Counted from the stretch's first letter, positions 1-7,153 are shown. The stretch: 11,832 nucleotides of DNA from Nitrososphaerota archaeon (GCA_021325255.1 JAJPHP010000013.1:1-11832); one strand, 5' to 3'. The notes: a model not told the origin generated them from the sequence alone. Numbers and translations: made by a program.

Positions 1-107
1 TCGGCAGAGCATTGCGATTGCGGTTCAATTCCAATCTGTCACACTCCTTAGTTCTTTGCGAATCTGCGAATTTTTGAAGAAACTCTCTGTTTGGAGTTGC
101 AACGAGG

Positions 108-175
108 GGTAGGATTTGAAAGCAAGGGATATATTGCCCACCTCCGGCGCCTTATCCTATGTTTCCAAATCCTAC
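108..175. repeat. 10-bp inverted repeat
   Basis: GTAGGATTTG at 109-118 is the exact reverse complement of CAAATCCTAC at 166-175, with 47 bases between them. It could form a hairpin or be a remnant of small mobile-element ends. A perfect 10-bp pair at this spacing can also arise by chance, and no second copy is visible in the window. Confidence 0.3.
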
Positions 176-788
176 TCGACCTTTTTCATATATGAAAAAA
201 GAGTCACCCGATCAAAGACGAGCTCAAGCACTCCAGCGGGAAGACAACAAGCAACAACAACGCAAGGGATCAATCAATTCACAAATTTCAAGCAGAAACC
301 TCAAGCGAGATATCCACGGATATGCAAGGAGGCATAATTCTAACCTAGGTTTTCGACATGGCCGAAGTCTGACCTAAGAACTTCGACAATGATGAATTAC
401 ACGTCATAAATCGCGAAAAATGTTTGTAATGCAAGTTTTTGACAATGTCAGCATGTAGTCAATGCTCCGTCAATAGCGGGAAAAAATAGCAGAATGGCTC
501 GTCGGCGGAAGAATCTCGTTGAGAAACCTCTAGTCGGCATCTTGTTGATCGGGTATCGTGCTCACTTTTTGGATTAATTGCTTGCTTTGTGGTTGATTGA
601 TTGGCACAGTGCGTCCACGCGTGCTCTTGAGTAGATAAATGGAGCAAGACGGGATTGCTATTTCGCCTTATGATGGAATTTCTGGTACAAGCCTAATGAG
701 TTCAGTTCCACACTAGAGTACAACGGCTCGGGACGCATATTTTTGGCCATTCGTCGATTTCAGATCGCTATGCGCCCCTCCCTCACTT

Positions 789-1124
789 GTGCATTCCATC
801 TTTCTTTACCATTTTCATGTAAGCGGCCACTCTCAGAACTCGTTCTCCTGTAACAGCGGGCCAGGTGACACCCACTTTTTTTCTGCTAGAGCCTGCTTTC
901 CATCCTCTGATGTCGGAGGCAATCAATTTTTGACGTTCTTGAGTGCTACCCGTAGGACCCACCCTGTTTTCTTTGCAAACGTCTCAGTTATACAGAAGAA
1001 TTACTCTGGTGTCTTAGCAAGTCCAACTCGAGGCTTATGCCCATCGTGTTTGTGGTCGAACACTTTCATTTCAGGCGCAAGGATCACAAAACATCTTGGT
1101 GAAATTCACCCGCGCCAAGAGTGA
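789..1124 (+). CDS. Possible small C2H2 zinc-finger protein
   Basis: This 111-codon frame is not protein-like over its first two thirds, but its last 29 codons read as a single C2H2 zinc finger. Cys codons at 1038 and 1047 (C-x2-C), Phe five residues later, then Phe-x5-Ile-x2-His and a second His after four residues (His codons at 1092 and 1107) match the usual finger spacing closely. Small single-finger proteins are common in archaea and are presumed to bind nucleic acid or protein. No good start codon or Shine-Dalgarno sequence lies just upstream of the finger, so the true start is unknown. It may be a gene remnant, or a chance match in a non-coding region. Confidence 0.22.
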   Translation: MHSIFLYHFHVSGHSQNSFSCNSGPGDTHFFSARACFPSSDVGGNQFLTFLSATRRTHPVFFANVSVIQKNYSGVLASPTRGLCPSCLWSNTFISGARITKHLGEIHPRQE

Positions 1125-1212
1125 AGAAGAATAATCGGAATCTAGCCTAGGACACTCTTGAGTCTGTGCTGAAGTTCTGATAAACGCTAGTCAGAAGTAG
1201 AGTCCCCCTCTT

Positions 1213-2070
1213 TTAGGCAAATTCTGCAGCTGCGCACCAGGTAACTGGGAATCCTAATTCTAATTTCGGCGCTTGCGGGAGGCCGTTCGACTGCGTTGCA
1301 TTATTGTCAGAATGATTACCAGCGGCGAGTGCAATTGCTGTGTTTACAATCTTGCCAATCACTAGCAGTGCGGGTGACTGCATCCCGCTCTTCAAGCCCT
1401 CTTTTCCTTCTTTCAAAATTTGTCCCAGCGTTGAGAACTGAATCCTCTGGGTCGAACATGTTCCAGACTCAATAATTGCAACGGGAGTTTCCAGCTCTGC
1501 TCCACCTTCCACAAGCTGCTCGGCAATTAGTTGCAGTCTCGCAAGACCCATCAATACAACAATAGTGTCTACGGTACTGGCAAGTTTTTGAAAATCAACT
1601 GAGGGGCGCACCTTGGACTGATCTTCGTGTCCTGTGAGTATGGCGACTGAGGACGAAATTCCTCTCCGTGTCAGCGGGATTGCCGCGGCGGACGGGACCC
1701 CTATGGCTGAGCTCACGCCGGGGACAATCTCATATTCTATTCCCTCCGCCGAGATCGCTTCAATCTCCTCCACTCCGCGTGAAAAGAAGAGAGGATCGCC
1801 TCCCTTCAGGCGCAAGATGTTGCGGCCGGCCTTTGCCTCCTGAATCAGGCGGCGATTGATAGCGTCCTGGCCCAATCCACCACCATGCGGAGGCTTTCCA
1901 ACGTTGACTTTACTTACACAAGCCGGGAGGAGTTCCAGCACATCTGAGCTGACTAGCCTGTCGTATAATGCAACGTCAACGACTCTGAATACCTCGAGTG
2001 CTCTGACGGTGAGCAACTTTGGATCGCCGGGGCCCGCCCCCACGAAATACACCTTTCCACAGGTGTTCAT
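1213..2070 (-). CDS. cobA: Uroporphyrinogen-III C-methyltransferase
   Basis: This enzyme uses S-adenosylmethionine to methylate uroporphyrinogen III at C2 and C7, giving precorrin-2, the first committed step to siroheme. The 285-residue protein has the SUMT landmarks in order: GAGPGDP at residues 11-17, YDRLV at 36-40, RLKGGDP at 87-93, PGVSSAIGVPSAA from 117, and MGL at 174-176. The usual FGRGGEE after GGDP is FFSRGVEE here, a mild divergence. About 40 residues after the core (from about 245) form an unconserved tail. I chose the ATG at 2070; a TTG at 2082 directly after the upstream stop would add four residues. It is the last gene of the operon, 12 bases after precorrin-2 dehydrogenase, and ends with TAA. 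It has no HemD fusion, as is usual for stand-alone archaeal SUMT. Confidence 0.93.
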   Translation of the reverse strand: MNTCGKVYFVGAGPGDPKLLTVRALEVFRVVDVALYDRLVSSDVLELLPACVSKVNVGKPPHGGGLGQDAINRRLIQEAKAGRNILRLKGGDPLFFSRGVEEIEAISAEGIEYEIVPGVSSAIGVPSAAAIPLTRRGISSSVAILTGHEDQSKVRPSVDFQKLASTVDTIVVLMGLARLQLIAEQLVEGGAELETPVAIIESGTCSTQRIQFSTLGQILKEGKEGLKSGMQSPALLVIGKIVNTAIALAAGNHSDNNATQSNGLPQAPKLELGFPVTWCAAAEFA

Positions 2071-2082
2071 ATTTACGAACAA

Positions 2083-2754
2083 TCACTCACAGGAGCTGGC
2101 GAGGGTAGTCTTTCTTGCAGCAGCAATGATCCTTTCCGCGTAACGCTTCGCGTCGTCGAATCGGTCTGACTTTAGCAGCGAGGTTACCTTTTGGCTACGA
2201 ATTATTCCGTAGATCGCCTTCTTTCTTAAGGCTGGGTCCTTTATTGAGCGTCTGACGCTGCCCCGCACTTCCGTTTGCAATCTGACATGGAGAACATCCT
2301 CTTTTGTGATTAGAGACTCAATTTTCCTTCGCAGCAGGCCCGCCATGGCTGGGCTCACGCCGCCGGTTGAGACAGCCACCCTTATGTCTCCAATCTTGGC
2401 GACGCCGGTCATGTTCAGGTCATTGAGACTCGGCCTGTCGACGACGTAGACCAGGCGCGACATCCTGCGCGCGTAGCTTGCTATCTTCTTGTCAGTTCTT
2501 GCATTGCCAGTTGCGATTACCGAAAGAAAAGGTCTCCCTTTTCTGAGTGCACGTCTCCAGTCGGCGTTCCCATCTTGGTTTGGCAAACCAATCTTGCCTG
2601 AGCGCACTGCACGCTGCAATTCTTTGGTTGGTCGGTCCAGTGTAAAGACGGTGACATTTGCACCCTCTGATAGCAGTTGAAGAGCCCTGGTTTCCGCCTC
2701 ATCGCTCGTAGCTATTACGAGCACGTCTTTTCCTGCAATGTTTAGATCTACCAT
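2083..2754 (-). CDS. Precorrin-2 dehydrogenase / siroheme synthase
   Basis: This is a homologue of yeast Met8p and of the N-terminal half of CysG. The family oxidises precorrin-2 to sirohydrochlorin with NAD+, and some members also insert iron to give siroheme. The 223-residue protein opens with an N-terminal Rossmann fold. The motif VVDRPSLNDLN carries Asp106, aligned with the catalytic Asp of Met8p, and VSTGGVSPAMAGLLRRKIE at 128-146 is the family signature. The C-terminal helical domain (about 150-223) is the dimerisation/chelatase part. The usual glycine-rich VVGGGxVAxRK loop is VIATSDEAETRA here, so the nucleotide-binding loop has lost its glycines; NAD+ binding may be altered. I chose the ATG at 2754 over a TTG at 2757. 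The gene lies 16 bases after the reductase and 12 bases before SUMT, so all three are probably cotranscribed. Confidence 0.87.
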   Translation of the reverse strand: MVDLNIAGKDVLVIATSDEAETRALQLLSEGANVTVFTLDRPTKELQRAVRSGKIGLPNQDGNADWRRALRKGRPFLSVIATGNARTDKKIASYARRMSRLVYVVDRPSLNDLNMTGVAKIGDIRVAVSTGGVSPAMAGLLRRKIESLITKEDVLHVRLQTEVRGSVRRSIKDPALRKKAIYGIIRSQKVTSLLKSDRFDDAKRYAERIIAAARKTTLASSCE

Positions 2755-2770
2755 CAAGTGTATCTATTTT

Positions 2771-4837
2771 TCAGCTCGCTTTTGATTTGTCAAGCTCAAC
2801 CTGACGGACTTCTGTTGCAAGCTGCAAGCTCGGATTCACTAATTTCGGATCCTCTGACGCGAGAGGATACTTTACTGTCCTTGACATCAATTGAGAGGTC
2901 TTCGGGTTGCTCTTGAGCCACTCGATTATTGCGCGTGTACCGACTCTTCGGAAGAAGTAGCCCATGGATCCTGGTCTCTCCTCGGCGGGTTCTCTCTTTG
3001 CGAAGTAGAACTCAAAGAGTGCCTCTGTGACTATCGCGACGTCCTTTCTCGAGACCGTCTTCAAGTAGATTTCATGAGTCGCGGGGTCAAGCAGTGGTCC
3101 ACCCTGGAATCTTCCGTCCTCGGTTCCACCTATTTTCAAAGTGTACAAGTTTAATCCAGATCCCACCCATCCAATAGTCTTCGTCGCGGGTCGAAAGCAC
3201 TGCTTCTCGCACCCCGTAACGCCGATTGATTCCGAGACATTGCCCCATTTTTGCTCGAGCAGGTCGATCAGGTACGGCTCAAATTTCTCAGAATCGGTGT
3301 AGGCCAGCCTGCAAGTGTCCCTTCCGACGCACGCACCGGATAACATTCTTAGGACGGAATACGCCTGACCATTTCGCAAGCCATACCCGAACTTTGCCAT
3401 CTCGGAGGCAAATTTCTCCTTGAGATCCTCCGATATGTTCCCGAAAATCAGGTCTTGGTTAGGCGTCGTCAGGATTTGGACTGGAAAGCTGTCTACAAGG
3501 TGCCGAATCATCTTCTTCAACTTCCCGTTCGGGCCGTCCAGAATCCTTCCATTTTCGATGAACGCACCGTAACTCCAAAAGAGTTCATTACCATCTTGCT
3601 TTCTCTGCTTGATCCAGCCATGGTGCATCATCCTCACGCCGTAGTCAAGGTCTCCAATTGGAGGATCAAACTCCACTCCGAGATCGCGAACCTCGTCCCG
3701 ATACCACTTGATTCCCATCTTGTAAATTACGTATTTCAGGCGAGCCCAGTGCCTGTTCTGTCTATCTCCCCATTCTTGGTGCACACGGACTATTGCGTCT
3801 AGTCCCTCGATCAGTCTTGATTCTTCGAAAATACCGAGTGGAGTCCCGAGTGCGGAGAATGTAGAGTGACCGGCCTTTTCGCCTTGGCTACCGCCAACAT
3901 AGACCTGGAACCGCGTGACCTTCGAGCCTTCTAAAATCGGCGCGACTCCGACGTCGTTGGTGCGCAGTTCGACACAGTTGTCCGGCACGTATTCCCCTGA
4001 TTGCTCGTCAAAGTGAACAGCGGAGAATCCTATCTTGAATTTGCGGTTAAGTAGATTCGGCCCGTACTTGAATGATTTGGATGCGCCACAATAGCCACCA
4101 CCATCGTTGTCGTCCTCTCGACCAGAGATGCTGCTTGCGTCTCTTAGATACTGCTTGTCGATTTCGAAGATCTCCACGTATGCGGCTGAGGGGAGTCTGA
4201 AGTATCTTCCGACTTTTTGCGCAAGCGAGTTTGCGTTGAAGACCTCGGAATAGTGGGAAAGCGGACACCCCATTGTATTTCGTACATTGTCGCCGCACCC
4301 ATTGAGCGTGTAGAACCCTGAGCGCGCGATCTCCTGCACGACATCAACGAGATTATCTTTCTTGACCCAATGGAACTGGACGTTCTGCCGCGTCGTTATC
4401 CTGAGTGAAGGCTGTTTCTTCCCCGTATAGGAATCCGATTCCGTGTGCTTTTCGGAAATATCATCGAGAAGCCTCCACTGCTTTGGCGAGATTGGGCCGC
4501 CTCCGGGAATCGAGATACGGACCATGTACATCCAGTTCTTTTCCTCACCGGTCTTTGCGCGGTTGAATTCCAAATAGATACCGTAGGATTTCGCGAGCGA
4601 TTCTGAGACCTCGGAGAGCTCCTGAAAGGTTTGATCCCTTAATTGGTGCGAGAGGTTTGAGGGACTGTTGATGTCTCGTATGACAATGCGCAATCCCTCC
4701 GTGCTGAGTTTTGCTTTCTCAGTGGATGAGTAGTCCTCTGGCCTAGTCCTCAAGTTTGGTCTGATTTCTACCAATTTTTCGAAATGTTCCACGTCCTGGC
4801 TTGGGCAGAGGTAAGCCACACTCTGTGCCTTCCACAC
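2771..4837 (-). CDS. Siroheme/4Fe-4S sulfite (or nitrite) reductase, CysI-like
   Basis: It reduces sulfite to sulfide, or possibly nitrite to ammonia, by six electrons at a siroheme bridged to a 4Fe-4S cluster. The 688-residue protein has the two-fold family architecture. Cluster cysteines are C503 and C509 (CVGRDTC) and C543 and C547 (GCEKQC). RITTRQNVQFHW (146-157) and CGDNVRNTMGCP (181-192) are family signatures. The four substrate-binding residues of E. coli CysI (Arg83, Arg153, Lys215, Lys217) all have counterparts: R107 in MVRISIPGG, R186, and K266/K268 in RKFKIG. FIENGRILDGP (426-436) also matches CysI closely, which favours sulfite over nitrite. The N-terminus is about 35-45 residues longer than in CysI. 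The start is GTG at 4837, with a TATA-like box about 30 bases upstream. No flavoprotein or ATP-sulfurylase gene is adjacent, so the electron donor is probably ferredoxin. Confidence 0.92.
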   Translation of the reverse strand: MWKAQSVAYLCPSQDVEHFEKLVEIRPNLRTRPEDYSSTEKAKLSTEGLRIVIRDINSPSNLSHQLRDQTFQELSEVSESLAKSYGIYLEFNRAKTGEEKNWMYMVRISIPGGGPISPKQWRLLDDISEKHTESDSYTGKKQPSLRITTRQNVQFHWVKKDNLVDVVQEIARSGFYTLNGCGDNVRNTMGCPLSHYSEVFNANSLAQKVGRYFRLPSAAYVEIFEIDKQYLRDASSISGREDDNDGGGYCGASKSFKYGPNLLNRKFKIGFSAVHFDEQSGEYVPDNCVELRTNDVGVAPILEGSKVTRFQVYVGGSQGEKAGHSTFSALGTPLGIFEESRLIEGLDAIVRVHQEWGDRQNRHWARLKYVIYKMGIKWYRDEVRDLGVEFDPPIGDLDYGVRMMHHGWIKQRKQDGNELFWSYGAFIENGRILDGPNGKLKKMIRHLVDSFPVQILTTPNQDLIFGNISEDLKEKFASEMAKFGYGLRNGQAYSVLRMLSGACVGRDTCRLAYTDSEKFEPYLIDLLEQKWGNVSESIGVTGCEKQCFRPATKTIGWVGSGLNLYTLKIGGTEDGRFQGGPLLDPATHEIYLKTVSRKDVAIVTEALFEFYFAKREPAEERPGSMGYFFRRVGTRAIIEWLKSNPKTSQLMSRTVKYPLASEDPKLVNPSLQLATEVRQVELDKSKAS

Positions 4838-4846
4838 TGCTAGGAT

Positions 4847-5149
4847 CTAAGATATTTGGTCTCCGTATTTTAAGCGTAGGAATTGTGCTTTCTGTGAGTT
4901 GAATGGTGCGGGAATTGCATCTTTTAGCATATGTGCGTACCGCCGTTGGGCTTCCGAATCAAATCCATACGCCCCGGGGAAAGGGTTCGTATTAGGCCGC
5001 AGCTTCTGTCTCTTCTGATGACGACCGGTGCTCGTGAGCCCAATCGGGCATCTATAAGAAGTATTTCCGAGGAGAACCAAGGTGCGGGCCGAGTTCGCGC
5101 AGATTTTCAATCCTCCGGAAGAAGAATCCGAAAGGCACAGGGGGTTCAC
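4847..5149 (-). CDS. Unrecognised reading frame upstream of the reductase
   Basis: This 100-codon frame starts at GTG (5149) and ends at a TAG (4847-4849). I do not recognise it. The first half is rich in Ser, Thr and Arg and is not protein-like. The second half (residues about 57-100, around GFDSEAQRRYAHMLKDAI and AQFLRLKYGD) looks like a genuine amphipathic helical segment. The frame is the same as that of the reductase: after the TAG come three sense codons and then the GTG at 4837. It could be a gene remnant, an N-terminal part of the reductase separated by an amber codon, or non-coding. The TATA-like box of the reductase lies inside its 3' end. Confidence 0.22.
   Translation of the reverse strand: MNPLCLSDSSSGGLKICANSARTLVLLGNTSYRCPIGLTSTGRHQKRQKLRPNTNPFPGAYGFDSEAQRRYAHMLKDAIPAPFNSQKAQFLRLKYGDQIS
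4865..4874 (-). promoter_or_regulatory. TATA-like box of the siroheme/reductase operon
   Basis: On the minus strand the sequence is CTTAAAATAC, the most AT-rich patch just upstream of the reductase. Its centre lies about 32 bases before the GTG at 4837. Archaeal TATA boxes centre about 26-27 bases before the transcript start, so this would give a transcript with little or no leader. No Shine-Dalgarno sequence precedes the GTG, which fits leaderless initiation. No clear purine-rich BRE was assessed. Confidence 0.4.
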
Positions 5150-5324
5150 TAATTCTTCGGAGACCTAACTTCTATTCAGGTTGATTTTTGAGCTCCCCCA
5201 TACCTCTGAGAAAAACACACATCCCTACAAGGCCTCAGCGGACGCAGTGAACCTTTACCAGGATGCCGCTTAGGATATCTGCCGAAACACCTTCACGCAA
5301 TATCGTATCATATCACGGCCCGCC

Positions 5325-5361
5325 GTTTAGAACACCGAACCCCACGGTGTCTAACCTTTTT
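5325..5361. terminator. Hairpin followed by a T-run on the plus strand
   Basis: ACACCG (5332-5337) pairs with CGGTGT (5345-5350) around a 7-base loop. The stem extends outward through GTTTAG against CTAAC with one bulge on each step, giving about 11 pairs. CTTTTTC follows at 5356-5362 on the plus strand, so the shape is that of an intrinsic terminator. Archaea mostly rely on T-runs without a stem, so the hairpin may have another role. The nearest genes are the minus-strand uncharacterised gene ending at 5380 and the operon to the left, neither of which ends into it in the plus direction. Confidence 0.35.
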
Positions 5362-5379
5362 CATCAATAGATTCAGAAG

Positions 5380-5874
5380 CTACTCAACCAATCTTACTGA
5401 AAATGGGCGTATCAAATTAAGGAAGATGAGTCCTATTTCTTCATCTCTCAGAGATTCAGAAATCCGCTTTGTCATGAAGTTGTCGCGGTCAATCATGTTC
5501 TTCGCAAGCATAACCTTGGTTGCTAAATCTGTCTTTTCATCGTTTTGGAGCATGGAAGCCCAAGAGGAAGCTTCCTATACAAGTATCAGGTCTTCGGTAA
5601 CTTCGAGCTTCGCGCCTTTGTGAATGTATCTCGAAACCAAATCGTAGCATTTGGCGCAGTTCTTCTTCACAAAATCGAGTGCCTTTTCCTTTTCGTTTGG
5701 TGCAAGTGAATCAAAGCACAATCTGTGCACTTTCCTTTGTGTTCGAATTTTTTCCTCGACGTAATCCTGGAACTTCTTTGACCTCTGCTCAAAATCCTAA
5801 GGCAGGACGGGATGGATTTTGGGTCGATCGTCCTCCGTAAACATCCTCGGAATGATGAATATTGTTCTCATCAT
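5380..5874 (-). pseudogene. Uncharacterised protein gene with two internal TAG codons
   Basis: One reading frame runs 164 codons from ATG (5874, or a second ATG directly after) to TAG at 5380-5382. It is broken only by TAG at codon 26 (5797-5799) and codon 100 (5575-5577). The start has the best Shine-Dalgarno sequence in the window. The translation is protein-like throughout: MMRTIFIIPRMFTEDD at the start, GAKLEVTEDLILV before the second TAG, ASSWASMLQND after it, and SLRDEEIGLIFLNLI near the end. From memory this resembles a family of small archaeal/bacterial proteins of unknown function with a GAKLxxTED-xLV-E-x-SW-xML core; I cannot name it with certainty. The second TAG falls inside that core, so homology appears continuous across it. 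It is either a pseudogene with two nonsense mutations or a gene with amber codons that are read through. It lies 96 bases downstream of the Hsp20 remnant, on the same strand. Confidence 0.55.
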
Positions 5875-5880
5875 GTTTAT

Positions 5881-5886
5881 CCCCTT
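5881..5886 (-). promoter_or_regulatory. Shine-Dalgarno sequence of the TAG-containing gene
   Basis: On the minus strand AAGGGG lies six bases before the ATG at 5874. It is the clearest ribosome binding site in the window and fixes the start of the uncharacterised reading frame, supporting the idea that this frame was a translated gene. Confidence 0.45.
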
Positions 5887-5903
5887 GCTCAGCAGAAAGC
5901 CAG

Positions 5904-5927
5904 TGAGCGCTCAGAGAGAAAAAGAAT
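5904..5927 (-). promoter_or_regulatory. Palindrome and T-rich tract between Hsp20 and the downstream gene
   Basis: TGAGCGCTCA at 5904-5913 is a perfect 10-bp palindrome and could be an operator. Immediately upstream of it on the minus strand (5914-5927) is ATTCTTTTTCTCTC, a T-rich tract of the kind that ends archaeal transcripts, about 45 bases after the Hsp20 stop. A reading as Hsp20 terminator followed by a regulatory site for the next gene is plausible but not proven. Confidence 0.3.
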
Positions 5928-5970
5928 CGAAGGCCTTTCAGCATAATTTCTAGAGTCGGAAATCTTGTTT

Positions 5971-6177
5971 TCACTTGATTTTCACTCTGTAGTATCTCTT
6001 AGGAGCCTTGAGTTTTAATTTCACTTCAAGGACCCCGTTTGCATAGCAAGTCTCGATTGATCTCATCTTTACCTGCACGGGCAAAGGAACCGTCACGCTT
6101 CTTCCGTTAGTGTCTTGCGGAGCAAGATAGATTGTAGCCTAATCCCGAAGGAAAGTATTTAGCTTCCCTGGCATATC
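5971..6177 (-). pseudogene. Hsp20/alpha-crystallin small heat-shock protein, C-terminal remnant
   Basis: Hsp20 proteins are ATP-independent chaperones that hold unfolding proteins as oligomers. On the minus strand a 69-codon stretch (68 residue codons plus stop) carries the C-terminal half of the alpha-crystallin domain: DMPG at the left edge (codons from 6177), ATIYLAPQDTNGRSVTVPLP in the middle, ETCYANGVLEVKLKLK (the typical A-x-Y-x-NGVLEV motif), and KIK followed by TGA at 5971-5973. One in-frame TAG (6139-6141) falls between FLRD and ATIYL, inside the domain. The N-terminal part is missing: beyond 6177 the frame runs into the IS5-type transposase region. I looked for the missing part on the far side of the insertions and did not find it. 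The identification rests on motif recognition of a short piece. Confidence 0.6.
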
Positions 6178-6186
6178 TTTCGTGCC

Positions 6187-7150
6187 ATGCCTCCTGGAAT
6201 GTCCTGGCACGACTACAACGAGTCTCTTTGGTGGAGAGGGGAAGGTCGCTATTTGATCTGGGATTTGCTGCGAGATGGAAGAAGGAGCTCAAATCCATGA
6301 ACAAAAACACAAGGTAGGAAGACCGTTCAACTTCTCTGACTCTTACATCGAGTTTCTTGGGTTCATCAATCAAGGTGGGATTCCACGCTCCCTACAGGAT
6401 GGTCGAGGGAGCTGTCGAAGCTCTTTCCTAGTACATCTCATTTATCAGGGACATTTGCTTCTCGCAGATCAGGAAGAGGATTGTCAGGCTCATGAAGGGA
6501 AAGAAACCTATAGTGAAATTATAGGTGAAACGGAGAATTCAGAAGAACCCATCACGGCGATCATAGATTCGACCGGTCTCACGACCACGACCAAGGGAGC
6601 CTACATCGAAGACAAATGGAAGGAAGGAGGAGAAGAGAAAGTTCCTGAAACTGCACATCTTGGCAGACAAAAAGACCGGCAAGATACGAGGCTTCAGGAT
6701 GACATCAGAACACACAGGCGACTCGAAAAAGTTTGGTCCGCTCGTCAAAGAGGCATCCAAGAAGGGAAAGAAGATTGCAAAGGTGTATGGTGACAGCGCG
6801 TACGATGCAAGAAAGAATTTCAACCTCCTAGACGAACTGGAAATCGAACCTGCGATCAAGATCAGAAAGAACGCGACGACAAAATCTCTGGGCTGTCAGC
6901 TACGGAAGCAGGAATCATTACTCGTCAAGAGAGTCGGATTTGATGGCTGGAAGAAACTGAAAAGACTACGGGAAGAGGTGGATTGCAGAGATTGTGTTCT
7001 CCTCGTTCAAGAGAGTGCTGGGTGAGACGCTCAGATCTCGAAAATTCTTGTGCCAGAAGGCTGAAGCCTCCTTGAAAGTGATGCTCCACAACAGGTTTTT
7101 TGTCCCCATAGCGAAAGAGAGTCTAGACCATTCGCAGAGCAAATCACGAA
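6187..7150 (+). pseudogene. IS5-type DDE transposase, multiply frameshifted
   Basis: The full transposase can be read only by changing frame about six times. Landmarks in order: WHDYNESL (from 6205), VERGRSLFDLGFAARWKKEL (from 6231), KVGRPFNFSDSYIEFLGFI (about 6313-6369), IKVGFHAPYRMVEG (from 6369), an in-frame TAG at 6429-6431, AIIDSTGL with the first catalytic Asp (about 6561), KLHILADKKTGKIRGF (about 6642), VYGDSAYDA with the second Asp (about 6783), and WIAEIVFSSFKRVLGE with the catalytic Glu (about 6979). The order and spacing match IS5-type DDE_Tnp_1 transposases. The catalytic triad is still visible, but no functional protein can be made. The 5' end abuts the Hsp20 remnant, suggesting insertion into that gene. 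Terminal inverted repeats were not identified, so the element's edges are approximate. Confidence 0.8.
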
Positions 7151-7153
7151 CAA

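Larger units (their letters stand above)
1..1212. other. Gene-poor region
   Basis: I see no recognisable gene here on either strand. The reading frames are short, rich in Ser, Arg and Gln, and show no family motif. A frame from the ATG at 192 to 377 is charged and lysine/arginine-rich but matches nothing I know. A 27-codon frame at 494-577 is open but unsupported. The only motif-bearing stretch is a zinc-finger-like sequence at 1038-1109, listed separately. The region lies downstream of the siroheme operon, which ends at 1213 on the minus strand. Confidence 0.5.

Noticed and set aside
3455..3802. A 115-codon plus-strand frame opposite the sulfite reductase
   Set aside because: It lies entirely within the well-supported reductase gene and shows no protein-like features.
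5789..5974. A 61-codon minus-strand frame over the start of the TAG-containing gene
   Set aside because: The overlapping frame with a strong Shine-Dalgarno sequence and continued protein-like sequence downstream is the better candidate; this one ends without any motif.
6181..6211. CGTGCCA/TGGCACG stem with a 17-base loop
   Set aside because: It lies within the first codons of the transposase remnant and is short. It could be a relic of element regulation but has no independent support.
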